A program made the translations under genes and the position numbers. From an uncultured Granulosicoccaceae bacterium (GTDB lineage: Bacteria; Pseudomonadota; Gammaproteobacteria; Granulosicoccales; Granulosicoccaceae): a DNA stretch of 43,925 bases. Of the stretch, positions 1 through 9,166 are shown piece by piece. A model generated the notes under the pieces. It was not told where the DNA came from. It saw only the letters and a program-made list of their open reading frames with translations, and ran no database searches. How positions within the stretch are numbered: position 1 is the stretch's first letter; each line of letters starts with the position of its first letter. The stretch covers positions 1 through 43,925 of the forward strand of contig CALGKA010000063.1 of assembly GCA_937927895.1 (NCBI GenBank), given 5' to 3'.

Positions 1-214
1 TTTTTCATGGGAACAGCGTAACAAAATTTGATTTTTCGAGCGGCGAACTAGGAAATGATGCCTCAAGGCAGGCAACGTTAGATCATATCTTAGGAAAAAC
101 TTTGCTCAACGCATGGTAATGCAGATGCCACTAATCGATTCACAATCGCAAACGGATTTACCCACACTCGCAACGAAACAACCAACAGCACAAAAACACC
201 AGCAACGCGTACAT

Positions 215-865
215 TTATTTCACAGCCACGCTATTGATCTGCGCCATGCCACGAGCAATGTCATCTGACAACGCCGCAAAAGCCGCACTGTATGCAGCGA
301 CTAATGCAGAATACCCAACACCTGCAACCGGTAACCGATATTCAGTAATACGGGTATCTAATAACTGATAGGGTTTATCACCCGTAAGCAGTTGCCAACG
401 TACTTGCAAGTAAACCTCAACACCAATCTGACCTGTCATTTGCAAAACATCAATTCTTGCAATGTTATCTATTTCAGTTCGAAGCCAGGGGTAGGCATAT
501 AGCTTATTGGCGCCGAGCCGATCAGCCAGGTTGGTTATCACTACACGTGAGATATTTTCACGCAATGGTTCACTCCAACGATGGTATTCAGCCACCTCAA
601 GTTGGTTTGAATCTTTGGGTGTAACGATGTTGGGTCTATTGACTGTCTCAGGAATAGTGATGGGCCCAACACCAATGGCAAGGTCACTAAGCTGTGCATA
701 GCCACCTAGCGCACCGGGCTCAGGGGTTAAAACATAGTAGTCTGGTAGCGGTGTATTAATGCACCCAGCAACAAAACCTGTAATCAGCAACAAAAGCACG
801 CCTGCTGTTTTTTTACACCCGTTAACAGCGCTTGTTACACTTACTGCCTTGCTGTTATTTTCCAA
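215..865 (-). CDS. pqiC: PqiC-like outer-membrane lipoprotein (ABC-type transport auxiliary lipoprotein family)
   Basis: The protein has a hydrophobic leader ending in a lipobox (VAGC), then a PqiC/DUF330-type domain beginning with the motif PDYYVLTP that is typical of this family. Known PqiC is an outer-membrane lipoprotein that meets the PqiB tube and takes part in lipid transport across the periplasm. It is the last gene of the operon and overlaps the end of pqiB. I chose a TTG start at 863-865 because AGAGGA lies about 8 bases upstream of it. The in-frame ATG at 919 would add 18 residues and lacks a comparable ribosome site. With TTG the leader before the lipid-modified Cys is about 34 residues, which is long but acceptable. 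The family call is firm; the start is moderately sure. Confidence 0.85.
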   Translation of the reverse strand: MENNSKAVSVTSAVNGCKKTAGVLLLLITGFVAGCINTPLPDYYVLTPEPGALGGYAQLSDLAIGVGPITIPETVNRPNIVTPKDSNQLEVAEYHRWSEPLRENISRVVITNLADRLGANKLYAYPWLRTEIDNIARIDVLQMTGQIGVEVYLQVRWQLLTGDKPYQLLDTRITEYRLPVAGVGYSALVAAYSAAFAALSDDIARGMAQINSVAVK

Positions 866-2618
866 ACAAAAATTCCTCTGGTTTTTTCTCAACCGATTCA
901 GACACTGCAAGTACCGCACGGGCTGCTTGCTGTAAATCTCTTAGGGTATTAAGCAAGTTATAATACAACGGCGAGTCTGGCGCGATCCCTTCCATTGATT
1001 CATCTGCGGTAGCCACCAATCTTGTCATTTGCTTGGTTAGTTTATTAATTTCTTTGCGCATCCCGGTCGCTAACTTAGCATATTCTTGTATTGCACCATC
1101 AGCTGATCCAATCGTGCCATTGATTTGAGCGGGAAGCGCTAACTGGTTAAAGTCAGCCAACAGTTGTTGCGCCTGCGCGACGGTACCAGACGCATTGCTA
1201 ATAAGTTCTTCCAATGGCAGCGAGTTAATTTTAACCAACGCACTCTGCACGCCTTCGGTTACCTGCGCTAAATCTGATTTAACACTGGGTAAAATTGAAA
1301 CACCTTCAGCATTTTTAGCCAACGCCTCATCAGTACTTTGCTCATCGAGCTCAAGAGACACAAACAACTGCCCTGTTAGCAGATTACCATTGGCAAGCTT
1401 TGCTCTAAGGTTTCGTGCAATTGTTTCATTAACAATATCGTTCTCGTCTATTTTTACGCCACGCAACCGATCCGGTTGGAATTCTATAGTCACAGGCACT
1501 TGAACAGACTCGGTGGCTTCATCGTATTGCAGTTCAATGTCGGTAACACGGCCAATCTGTACGCCTTTAAATTCAACCGGTGCACCACGTGATAACCCAC
1601 GAACGGAATCGTCAAAGTAGATTACGTATTTATATTTACCAGAGCTTGCCACCTTAAGCATATCTTCAGTGGCGGCTTCACGGGATTCATGCAAGGTGAA
1701 TACATGACCATTTTCAACTTTATAGGGAAACTCGTACTCTTCTATTATTTCAAACGAAACACCGCCCTGCGCTAGTCCTTCAAGCGATGGCGTACGAACA
1801 CTTAAACCATTAGCATCAACACTCAGCGCCACACCACTTACGTTCCAAAACTTGGTGGTGTTACGAATGATCTTATGGTGGGGCGCATCAACGAAAATAG
1901 TAAATTCTACGCCATCGTAGTTGGGTAGAAATCGTTGTGCTTCAACCTGGCCCACTTTTACTTGTCGGTAGTAAATCGGCGACCCAATGCTTACATACCC
2001 TGCCTGCTTAGCGCGCAGGTTAATTCGTACCCCCGGTGCACCTTCTTCAGTCAGAGGTGGTTTTTCAAGGCCGACAAAGTCTGTTTGAAAAGCGTTGCCC
2101 ACCAATGAATTAACTTGAATATAGGCACCTGATAAAAGCGTATTTAAACCCGACACACCGCCGGTACCTACCCGTGGGCGCACAACCCAAAAGCGCGCGT
2201 GATTATTTAGATATCGATTAGAATCCACTGTCATACGGGCTTCAACTAATACGGTGTTTAGATCATCGCTTAGATTTATTTTTTCCACTACACCAATATT
2301 GACATCGCGATATCGGATAGGAGTTTTACCTGCGATAAGCCCTTCAGCGGTATCAAACTGTATTGTGATTAATGGGCCTTGGTCACGGTAGAAGTTTATT
2401 GCCAGGTACGCACCCAGCAAGGCCGCAATAAGGGGCACCAGCCATATGGCCGAGATTCCATGTTTTTTGCGGCGTTTTTCTACAACAGGTGCTGCCGCTT
2501 CAAAATCATAGCCACGGCGATTCATACCACGGCCATCATTGTCATCGTAACCAGATCCATCATGACCAGAGCCACTGCGACCAGACTTATACTGCGGACG
2601 TCTAAATCGATTACTCAT
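855..2618 (-). CDS. pqiB: PqiB-like MCE-domain protein (intermembrane transport)
   Basis: 587 residues, slightly longer than the usual PqiB of about 546. Residues 1-50 are a hydrophilic Gly/Asp/Arg-rich cytoplasmic tail. One membrane segment lies near 53-75 (starting ISAIWLVPLIAALLG), then three MCE (MlaD-like) domains at roughly 80-170, 195-270 and 320-430, each with the characteristic G..V.YR.V..G.V pattern. A helical C-terminal region follows (about 450-580). In known systems PqiB forms a hexameric tube spanning the periplasm. The start overlaps the upstream pqiA half by four bases (ATGA), and the 3' end overlaps pqiC, so translation is probably coupled. The unusual part is the charged, glycine-rich N-terminal extension. 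Family assignment is secure; the transported substrate is not visible from sequence. Confidence 0.93.
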   Translation of the reverse strand: MSNRFRRPQYKSGRSGSGHDGSGYDDNDGRGMNRRGYDFEAAAPVVEKRRKKHGISAIWLVPLIAALLGAYLAINFYRDQGPLITIQFDTAEGLIAGKTPIRYRDVNIGVVEKINLSDDLNTVLVEARMTVDSNRYLNNHARFWVVRPRVGTGGVSGLNTLLSGAYIQVNSLVGNAFQTDFVGLEKPPLTEEGAPGVRINLRAKQAGYVSIGSPIYYRQVKVGQVEAQRFLPNYDGVEFTIFVDAPHHKIIRNTTKFWNVSGVALSVDANGLSVRTPSLEGLAQGGVSFEIIEEYEFPYKVENGHVFTLHESREAATEDMLKVASSGKYKYVIYFDDSVRGLSRGAPVEFKGVQIGRVTDIELQYDEATESVQVPVTIEFQPDRLRGVKIDENDIVNETIARNLRAKLANGNLLTGQLFVSLELDEQSTDEALAKNAEGVSILPSVKSDLAQVTEGVQSALVKINSLPLEELISNASGTVAQAQQLLADFNQLALPAQINGTIGSADGAIQEYAKLATGMRKEINKLTKQMTRLVATADESMEGIAPDSPLYYNLLNTLRDLQQAARAVLAVSESVEKKPEEFLFGK

Positions 2619-3319
2619 GCTAACGGGGTTCCATCATTAGCATAGAGATTATTACCACGCTTCGCATGACCAGAGATGTGGCCAGGTCGATTGACGCTTG
2701 CAAGATCTTGATCACCATCCCAAATTAAACGTGAATCAAGCGCAAGAGCTGACAACATAGTAAAAATAACAGTCAATCCAAACGCAGTCGCTCCTAAGCC
2801 CGGAGCAATTTGCGCAACAGAGCCTATTTGGACTAATGCCGCTAAAATTGCCACTACAAACACATCAATCATTGACCAACGTCCAATAAATTCTGTTAGT
2901 CGAAACAATCGGGTTCGATCATAACGACTATGTTTAAAACCCCTTTGAATAGAGATCAACAAATACGATACCGCAACAAACTTCAAAACCGGTACAACCA
3001 CACTCGCTACAAATACCACTATCGCTATGGGGTAAGACTTCATTTCCCAAAGCACAAAAAATCCACCCACAATGGTATTCGGCTCAGAATTACCAAAAAC
3101 GGTGGTGTACATAATTGGATAAACATTCGCCGGAATGTATGCCAACACCCCCGCTACCAACCAAGCCCAAGACTTCTGAATACTCATTGGCTTACGTGAG
3201 TGTAGTCGAGCAAAGCACAACTGACACTTAGGCGGCACTTCAAACCTCTCAACTGATAAGCGGGTGATCGTGCCACATGCCGGGCATGCGACTAAGCCAC
3301 ATTCAGCCGCAGTTCTCAT
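2615..3319 (-). CDS. pqiA: PqiA domain protein, second half of a split PqiA
   Basis: 234 residues corresponding to one of the two repeats of the classical PqiA (about 417 residues). The N-terminus carries a zinc-ribbon-like set of cysteines (C12-x2-C15 and C32-x2-C35), followed by about four membrane segments starting near residue 50 (AWLVAGVLAYIPANVYPIMY). PqiA-type proteins are inner-membrane partners of PqiB. The gene overlaps the preceding pqiA half by four bases and pqiB by four bases, so the operon is compact. The split into two separate proteins is intact on both sides: each half has its own cysteines, start and stop. This therefore looks like a natural two-gene arrangement and not a broken gene. 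Confidence 0.9.
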   Translation of the reverse strand: MRTAAECGLVACPACGTITRLSVERFEVPPKCQLCFARLHSRKPMSIQKSWAWLVAGVLAYIPANVYPIMYTTVFGNSEPNTIVGGFFVLWEMKSYPIAIVVFVASVVVPVLKFVAVSYLLISIQRGFKHSRYDRTRLFRLTEFIGRWSMIDVFVVAILAALVQIGSVAQIAPGLGATAFGLTVIFTMLSALALDSRLIWDGDQDLASVNRPGHISGHAKRGNNLYANDGTPLA

Positions 3320-4026
3320 ACCAATTCACCTGCTGGCGACTCTTCACCCTCACGAGACTCACTAATTAACTCCCACAGAGAGTGGTTATCAATCATTTGC
3401 AGAGAGACCGCAGCCAATACATTCAAAAGTGCAAATGCCCAAAAGGAATGCCCTAACTCAATATTCGCCATCGCGGCCAGCTTGACTAAAGCCACTATCG
3501 CGCCGAAAAGATAAATTTCCATCATGCTCCACGGTGATAAAAACACGATCCCCCTAAACACCAGCTCTGTACCTGGTAAGCGACGATGCAAACGCAGCGG
3601 CAGCAATATATAAAGCAAACCCACCATACGCAGCAGCGGAAATAATAAAATAAAGCCAAAACACACCACCGCCAGCAACCACTGGCCCTCACTGGACAAC
3701 GCAAACACGGCTGAAATGATCGACATACTTTGCGAGTTACCAGAAACACTGATTTGTAAAAACGGAAACGAATTCGCCACCACAAACATAATCAGGGCGG
3801 CAAGGCCAACTGCCACCGCACGATCAATACTGTTTTGCTGATTGGTATATAAACCGGCGTTGCAGCGCATACAGCGGGCTTCTGCACCAATCTCAATTGC
3901 AACTTTCTCATGCAATAAATCGCACTCATGGCAGGCGACCAAATTCGATAACACAGACTCAACTAAGTCACCGTCGTTGACGCGCCGAGTCATAGAGTCA
4001 TCGCTTGATGGGCGAGCACCTAACAC
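3316..4026 (-). CDS. pqiA: PqiA domain protein, first half of a split PqiA
   Basis: About 236 residues from a GTG at 4024-4026 that has AAAGG eight bases upstream. An in-frame ATG at 3991-3993 is an alternative that removes eleven residues. Two CxxC pairs (CHEC and CMRC) form the rubredoxin-like zinc ribbon near residues 30-60. Four membrane helices follow, the first beginning AVAVGLAALIMFVVANSFPF, which is a PqiA hallmark. It is the first clear member of the pqi operon and overlaps its partner at 3316-3319. Together the two halves equal one canonical PqiA. Family is sure; start is ambiguous. Confidence 0.88.
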   Translation of the reverse strand: MLGARPSSDDSMTRRVNDGDLVESVLSNLVACHECDLLHEKVAIEIGAEARCMRCNAGLYTNQQNSIDRAVAVGLAALIMFVVANSFPFLQISVSGNSQSMSIISAVFALSSEGQWLLAVVCFGFILLFPLLRMVGLLYILLPLRLHRRLPGTELVFRGIVFLSPWSMMEIYLFGAIVALVKLAAMANIELGHSFWAFALLNVLAAVSLQMIDNHSLWELISESREGEESPAGELV

Positions 4027-4307
4027 CGGCCAGACCTTTGAGATTGAATTTCAATGAGTACTTTCATTTCGATTGGTGGAGAATTTTTATTCCGTAAATG
4101 CCTTTGATGTCTTTTTACAGGTCGCAAATGGTTTACGCGATCGAGTACTGTTACAAGAACACGGCCAACTGATACGACAATATTCCGGCTCATCTGCGCA
4201 AAATTGGCAGTTAAGATTGGTATATATAAGAGTAAGCGGCTAATACCTAATAAAGTCACTGCACTGAGCGCCAGAATTATTACGCTTGGAACGCCGTTTG
4301 GCCGCAC
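4020..4307 (-). CDS. possible small membrane protein between trmB and pqiA (doubtful)
   Basis: This frame of 95 codons fills the gap between trmB and the first pqiA half almost exactly: it begins 5 bases after trmB ends and overlaps the pqiA GTG by 7 bases. That spacing is what one expects of an operon member. The N-terminal third is hydrophobic (around VIILALSAVTLLGISRLLLY) and could be one or two membrane segments. The rest is basic with no motif I recognise. The ending (QRSGRC) and composition do not look strongly coding. It could equally be an untranslated spacer holding the pqi promoter. Confidence 0.25.
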   Translation of the reverse strand: MRPNGVPSVIILALSAVTLLGISRLLLYIPILTANFAQMSRNIVVSVGRVLVTVLDRVNHLRPVKRHQRHLRNKNSPPIEMKVLIEIQSQRSGRC

Positions 4308-4312
4308 CCATG

Positions 4313-5002
4313 CTAATTCGGCAACTTGCGAATGACCAAATCGGTTACCTCGTGGCCAAGCCTGGTTCCACGGCGCTCAAAATGGGTTTCCGGCCGCAGA
4401 CTTACGATCTGCTGAAACTCATCACCGGCGGGCAAACACTCAAATTTCGGGTGCTCCTCAACAACAGATTGTACTTGCCGGGCGTAGGGCACCCAATCAC
4501 TGGCAAAATGAATCAGGCCATCGTCGCGAAGCAACGTGCTCAATAAATCTAAAAACGTGGCATTCACAAGGCGGCGCTTGTGATGGCGAGTCTTGTGCCA
4601 AGGGTCCGGAAAATACACCAGCACACGATCAACACTCGCAGGGCTCATAAAATGTTCAATCAGGTCTAGCACGTCGTAACGAATCAAACGCACATTGCTA
4701 AGCTCCCGGTTAGTGATTTCAACCAGTGCATGACCCACTCCAGGCAAGTGCACTTCCACACCCAGAAAATTTACCGCAGGATTATTCTGCGCCATGTGCC
4801 CAAGGGCTACGCCGTTGCCAAAACCGATTTCCATCCAAACGGGTGCGGTCTGATCATAGTGTTGGCTTAGATCAATCCCGCCTTCAGTGGGTTCAATGCC
4901 AAACGTTCCCCAATGCTCATCAAGGCTACGTTGCTGACCTTCTGTCAGCCGCCCTTGGCGCAATACGAACGTTCTAATTGATCTGGTACTTAACTGGCCC
5001 AT
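4313..5002 (-). CDS. trmB: tRNA (guanine-N7-)-methyltransferase
   Basis: 229 residues, the usual TrmB length. It makes m7G46 in the variable loop of tRNAs using S-adenosylmethionine. The SAM-binding motif is EIGFGNG near residue 57. The family signature FPDPWHKTRHHKRR lies near 130-145 and contains the catalytic Asp. The C-terminal THFERRG motif, which contacts tRNA, is present near 210. The N-terminus begins MGQLSTRSIRTFVLRQGRLT, as expected for the family, so the ATG at 5002 is well supported. It lies upstream of the pqi operon in the same direction, but co-transcription is not proven. Confidence 0.97.
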   Translation of the reverse strand: MGQLSTRSIRTFVLRQGRLTEGQQRSLDEHWGTFGIEPTEGGIDLSQHYDQTAPVWMEIGFGNGVALGHMAQNNPAVNFLGVEVHLPGVGHALVEITNRELSNVRLIRYDVLDLIEHFMSPASVDRVLVYFPDPWHKTRHHKRRLVNATFLDLLSTLLRDDGLIHFASDWVPYARQVQSVVEEHPKFECLPAGDEFQQIVSLRPETHFERRGTRLGHEVTDLVIRKLPN

Positions 5003-5419
5003 AAATATTCGGTCTTTGGTCTCAAGAAACTAGTCAAAAAGTAATTGTCAGGACGCAATTTTTCGATCTGCAACATTATTAGTGTGGCCAGTCAAACGGA
5101 ACGACTATATACTTTTACCACTGGAACTTCGTATTAATGATTCAAAGCAGCAATAATTCTTAAACGTGAAGCGATTTTTGCACACTACTATTGTAGCTAG
5201 TCAACTTTTACTAATCTGCCATTGTACTGTCATAAAGTTAAGTACAGGTATGAATAGCTTGTTTACCTTTGGTGGCAATCTCTAGCTTTACCGGCTAGTT
5301 TCCGATTAGTTCAGTAGTACAGAAGTTCAGCATCGATTTCAGGCATTATCAGCAGCAATTGCGATCCGCACTGTCACTGATAACAACAATAATAAAAGAG
5401 GTCTCTCCGTCAGAGCACC
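5003..5419. other. intergenic region between divergent trmB and the SLC13 permease gene
   Basis: A 417-base AT-rich gap between divergent genes must hold both promoters. I see no RNA gene and no open frame of note. A 7-bp inverted repeat (TTATCAG at 5346-5352 and CTGATAA at 5377-5383, 24-base spacer) lies just upstream of the permease gene and could be an operator half-site pair. It is too short to be convincing. The AGAGG at 5396-5400 is about 20 bases from the permease ATG, farther than a normal ribosome site. Confidence 0.4.
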
Positions 5420-7282
5420 ATGAACGAAGCCAGCACACTTACTCCTGAAATTATCTTTGTGCTGGGCATCCTCTTCTTGACGGTATTCTTGTTTGTCAGT
5501 GAAGTCGTCCGTATTGATGTAGCGGCGGTATCCATTATGGTCGCCCTTGGTCTCTCGACCATGCTCCCGGGCCTTAATCCGGTGATTGACTCAAGCGAAC
5601 TTTTCGAAGGGTTTTCCAGTAACGCGGTCATGTCTATCATCGCGGTAATGATCATTGGTGCAGGCTTAGATAAAACCGGCATCATGAGCCGCGTCGCTAA
5701 CTGGATTCTAAAAAAAGGCGGCACCACCGAAACCCGCATCACACCATTGATCGCAGGCGCTGTCGGTCTGATCTCAAGCTTTATGCAGAACGTTGGTGCA
5801 GCCGCACTGTTCCTACCCGTTGTCAGTCGAATTAGCCGACGCACCAGTATTCCCATGTCGCGCTTATTAATGCCAATGGGATTCTGCGCGATCTTAGGTG
5901 GCACAGTCACCATGGTCGGCTCAAGCCCGCTTATTCTTCTAAACGATCTGATGCTGTCTTCTAATAAGGCATTGCCGCCTGAACATAAGATGGAAACCTT
6001 CGGCCTTTTTGATGTCACCCCGATCGGGCTGGCTTTGATCGCCACCGGGATTTTGTTTTTTGTGGTCTTCGGCCGTTTTGTGCTGCCCAGTATCAAAAGC
6101 GAAAAGAAACGCGAAACTACCACCCGAACCACGGACTACTTTAAACGTGTCTATGGAATAGAAGGTGAGCTTTTCGAACTGCAAGCAACACTTGAAAGCC
6201 CACTGGTCGGTATGACCATCATGCAGATCGAACGCACCTTAGAAAATGTACCTTTTATTCTCGCCGTCAGAAATGGCGATGAAATCAGCGTTGTACCCGA
6301 CGGCAAAGACGTTATCTGGGTCAACAGCTACATTGGTGTACTAAGCAGCAAGCGCGAGCTGGTAAAATTCGCCCGCCAGTATAAGCTTCGAATCGTAAAA
6401 GGTGAAAACCACTTCACCAACGTAATGAACGCTCAGGAAACCGGTATTGCTGAAATCGTTGTACCACCGGGTTCATCACTGGTCGGACAAACCCTTAATG
6501 ATCTCCAATTGCGCCGCAACGACGGCATGCATATTCTCAGTATTTATCGCGCCGGCTACACAGTAGAAGAGAATGTGCGAGACACCCCCCTGCTCGGCGG
6601 TGATACTTTAGTAGTACACACCGCTTGGCGAAACCTTAAAAAACTCCGCAACAATAGCGACTACGCCATTGTGACCGACCACGTAGATGAAGAACTACGA
6701 CCCAACAAAATACGCCACGCCCTGTTCTTTTTTGTTATCGCAATCTCACTGGTACTGTTTTCAGAACTGCGGCTGTCTATCTCGCTATTAGTCGGCGCTA
6801 TCGGCATGGTGTTAGCCGGTGTACTCACCATGGATGAAGCGTACCGTGCAGTCAGCTGGAAAACGGTATTTCTGTTGGCAAGCTTAATCCCGCTTGGGCT
6901 TGCGGTTGAAAAATCAGGCGCGGCAGCCTGGATCGCGATGCACACACTTCAAGTACTGGGTGATGTGCCTATCTGGTTACTACAAACTGTAATTGCGATT
7001 CTTGCGACCATCTTTACATTAGTTATGTCTAACATTGGCGCCACAGTACTGCTGGTACCACTGGCGATTAATATTGCCGTAGGCGCAGGTGCAGACCCTG
7101 CCGTGTTCGCATTAACCGTTGCCATTGCCACTTCAAACTCTTTTATAATACCGACTCATCAGGTCAACGCACTGATTATGGGTCCGGCAGGTTACCGAGT
7201 CATCGACTTTATGCGTGCAGGTGTATTTATGACTATTTTGTTTTTGATTGTCAGCCTGACCATGTTAAACCTGATTTTCTAA
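5420..7282 (+). CDS. SLC13-family (DASS/ArsB-like) anion permease with RCK_C domains
   Basis: 620 residues. The N-terminal half has membrane helices with the SLC13 pattern (GLSTMLPG, then FSSNAVMSIIAVMIIGAGLDKTG around 55-85, and MGFCAILGGTVTMVGSSPLI around 150-170, the first substrate and Na+ binding hairpin). A cytoplasmic insert at about 230-420 contains two RCK_C (TrkA-C) domains: one around ATLESPLVGMTI, the other around VVPPGSSLVGQTL. The C-terminal half repeats the permease fold, ending with a second SNS-like hairpin (ATSNSFIIPTHQVNALIMGP, about 570-590). Such proteins move dicarboxylates, sulfate or other anions with sodium. The substrate cannot be read from the sequence. The aldo/keto reductase gene follows 41 bases later. 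Confidence 0.88.
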   Translation: MNEASTLTPEIIFVLGILFLTVFLFVSEVVRIDVAAVSIMVALGLSTMLPGLNPVIDSSELFEGFSSNAVMSIIAVMIIGAGLDKTGIMSRVANWILKKGGTTETRITPLIAGAVGLISSFMQNVGAAALFLPVVSRISRRTSIPMSRLLMPMGFCAILGGTVTMVGSSPLILLNDLMLSSNKALPPEHKMETFGLFDVTPIGLALIATGILFFVVFGRFVLPSIKSEKKRETTTRTTDYFKRVYGIEGELFELQATLESPLVGMTIMQIERTLENVPFILAVRNGDEISVVPDGKDVIWVNSYIGVLSSKRELVKFARQYKLRIVKGENHFTNVMNAQETGIAEIVVPPGSSLVGQTLNDLQLRRNDGMHILSIYRAGYTVEENVRDTPLLGGDTLVVHTAWRNLKKLRNNSDYAIVTDHVDEELRPNKIRHALFFFVIAISLVLFSELRLSISLLVGAIGMVLAGVLTMDEAYRAVSWKTVFLLASLIPLGLAVEKSGAAAWIAMHTLQVLGDVPIWLLQTVIAILATIFTLVMSNIGATVLLVPLAINIAVGAGADPAVFALTVAIATSNSFIIPTHQVNALIMGPAGYRVIDFMRAGVFMTILFLIVSLTMLNLIF

Positions 7283-7323
7283 ACGGATTTTCTATCCGCT
7301 ATGGCAGCAACATGGCCTAAGAG

Positions 7324-8367
7324 ATGAAATATAATCCACTAGGCAACACCGCCCTAAAAATAAGCGCCATTGGTCTCGGCACCATGACCTTTGGCGAGCA
7401 AAACACCCAACAACAAGCGCATGACCAACTAGCCCTTGCCACAGAATACGGTGTTAACTTCATTGATACCGCAGAGCTATACCCGGCACCCGCTAGCAAA
7501 GAAACCAGCACGCTCAGTGAACAGTACATTGGCAACTGGCTCAAACATCAAGATCGCGAAAAACTAATTATTGCCACCAAAGTAGTCGGCCCGGCACCTA
7601 AAAAGTGGATCGGCTACATACGCAACGGCCCAACCCTTGAGCCTAAGCAAATTGAAACCGCATTACACGATAGCCTTAAACGCCTTCAAACCGACTATAT
7701 AGATCTTTACCAGATCCATTGGCCTTCACGTAACACTAACTACTTTGGCAAGCTTGGCTACGAATTCGGATCAGACAAACACGATAACCCAATCGAAGAA
7801 ACGCTCACCACACTCGCAAAGTTTGTTAACGACGGAAAAATCAAACACATCGGCGTCTCCAATGAAACCCCATGGGGTTTACATCAATACCTGCTGTGCG
7901 CAAATACGTTTAATCTGCCACTGATCGCATCGGTTCAAAACCCCTACTGCCTGTTAAACCGAACTTTTGAAGTCGGTATGGCTGAGTTTTCACACCGCAG
8001 CAACATAAGCCTGCTAGCCTACTCACCTTTAGCCGGTGGTGCACTATCAGGCAAATACCTAAACGACCAACAGCCCGAGAACGCACGGCTCACTCTGCAT
8101 AAAAATTACTTCTATCGCTACACCACCGAACCCGCCACCACTGCTGTAGAACAATACGCAGACATAGCAAAACAACACGGCATTACCCCAACCGAAATGG
8201 CACTGGCCTTCGTTAACCACCAACCCTTTGTGGCCTCATCAATAATCGGCGCTACCACGCTAGAACAACTAAAAGAAAACTGCGAAAGCATCAATACAAC
8301 ACTGAGTGATGAAACAATTACAGCCATTCAAAAAGTACATAACGCAAACCCGAACCCGTGTCCATAA
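7324..8367 (+). CDS. tas: NADP(H)-dependent aldo/keto reductase, Tas-like
   Basis: 347 residues, matching E. coli Tas (346). The (beta/alpha)8 aldo-keto reductase fold is indicated by GLGTMTFGEQN near 18-28. The catalytic tetrad is visible: D and Y in FIDTAELYP (about 49-57), K in IIATKVVG (about 82-90) and H in YQIHWP (about 130). The cofactor-binding end has ASSIIGATTLEQLKEN near 305-320. Tas was named for suppressing tyrosine starvation; its natural substrate is unknown. The start is firm: the frame begins MKYNPLGNTALKISAIGLGT, as in relatives. A TatD-like hydrolase gene follows after 25 bases, so both may be in one transcript with the permease. Confidence 0.9.
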   Translation: MKYNPLGNTALKISAIGLGTMTFGEQNTQQQAHDQLALATEYGVNFIDTAELYPAPASKETSTLSEQYIGNWLKHQDREKLIIATKVVGPAPKKWIGYIRNGPTLEPKQIETALHDSLKRLQTDYIDLYQIHWPSRNTNYFGKLGYEFGSDKHDNPIEETLTTLAKFVNDGKIKHIGVSNETPWGLHQYLLCANTFNLPLIASVQNPYCLLNRTFEVGMAEFSHRSNISLLAYSPLAGGALSGKYLNDQQPENARLTLHKNYFYRYTTEPATTAVEQYADIAKQHGITPTEMALAFVNHQPFVASSIIGATTLEQLKENCESINTTLSDETITAIQKVHNANPNPCP

Positions 8368-8392
8368 CCACAAGGCCGGTTTAATCTAAGCA

Positions 8393-9166
8393 ATGATTTC
8401 AGTAATCGATACACACGTACATTTTGACGATGATCGTTTCGATCAAGACCGCGAAGCCGTCTATGCCCGCGCCCAAGCTGCAGGTGTAAGCGCACTCATC
8501 ATTCCAGCAACAACCGAAGATCGATGGCAAAAGATTTTTAATCTATGCGACCAATATGAAAACGTGCACCCGACTGCAGGCTTACACCCCGTATTCATCG
8601 ATCAACACAAAGAACAAGATATAGAAGCACTTGATCGCGTACTGAAAGAAAACAACTGCATTGCAGTAGGGGAATGCGGCCTGGACGGTTTTGTTAAAGA
8701 CCTGGACTATGAAAGACAGCGTTATTTCTTCGAACAACAATTAAGCATGGCTGCAAAACACACCCTACCCACTATTGTTCATGCGAGAAACGCTGTACAA
8801 GATGTGATTCAATCAATCAAAAAAGCAAGCGCCACAACCACCGGCGTAATCCACAGCTATAACGGCAGCCTGGAGCAAGCAAAGCAACTAATAGATCTTG
8901 GTTATCTAGTATCATTTGGCGGCGCAATAACCTACGACCGCGCTACCCGCTTACGAGCAACCGTTAAAGCACTACCAATAGAATCGATCATGGTAGAAAC
9001 AGACGCACCCGATCAACCCGGTAGCCAACACACAGGCTCAAGAAACGAACCTGCGTTTCTGCATGAAGTGGTAGAGACTATTGCTAAAGTTAAAGGCATA
9101 ACGCCACAAGATGTGGCTGACCATAACAATTTAAACGCGAATCACTTGTTTAGGCTTAAGCAATAA
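8393..9166 (+). CDS. TatD-family metal-dependent hydrolase (YjjV-like)
   Basis: 257 residues, the usual length. All TatD metal ligands are recognisable: H8 and H10 in DTHVHFD, E in AVGECGLDG (about 95), H in PTIVHARN (about 130), H in GVIHSYNG (about 155) and D in VETDAPDQPG (about 203). Family members are magnesium-dependent DNases or related phosphodiesterases; the cellular role of this paralogue is not clear. The C-terminus has the normal NANHLFRL ending. The gene lies 25 bases after the aldo/keto reductase. It is the last core-type gene before the accessory region. Confidence 0.92.
   Translation: MISVIDTHVHFDDDRFDQDREAVYARAQAAGVSALIIPATTEDRWQKIFNLCDQYENVHPTAGLHPVFIDQHKEQDIEALDRVLKENNCIAVGECGLDGFVKDLDYERQRYFFEQQLSMAAKHTLPTIVHARNAVQDVIQSIKKASATTTGVIHSYNGSLEQAKQLIDLGYLVSFGGAITYDRATRLRATVKALPIESIMVETDAPDQPGSQHTGSRNEPAFLHEVVETIAKVKGITPQDVADHNNLNANHLFRLKQ

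Noticed and set aside
5346-5383. Operator formed by TTATCAG / CTGATAA upstream of the permease
   Set aside because: A 7-bp inverted repeat with a 24-base spacer is expected by chance in AT-rich DNA and no regulator is adjacent.
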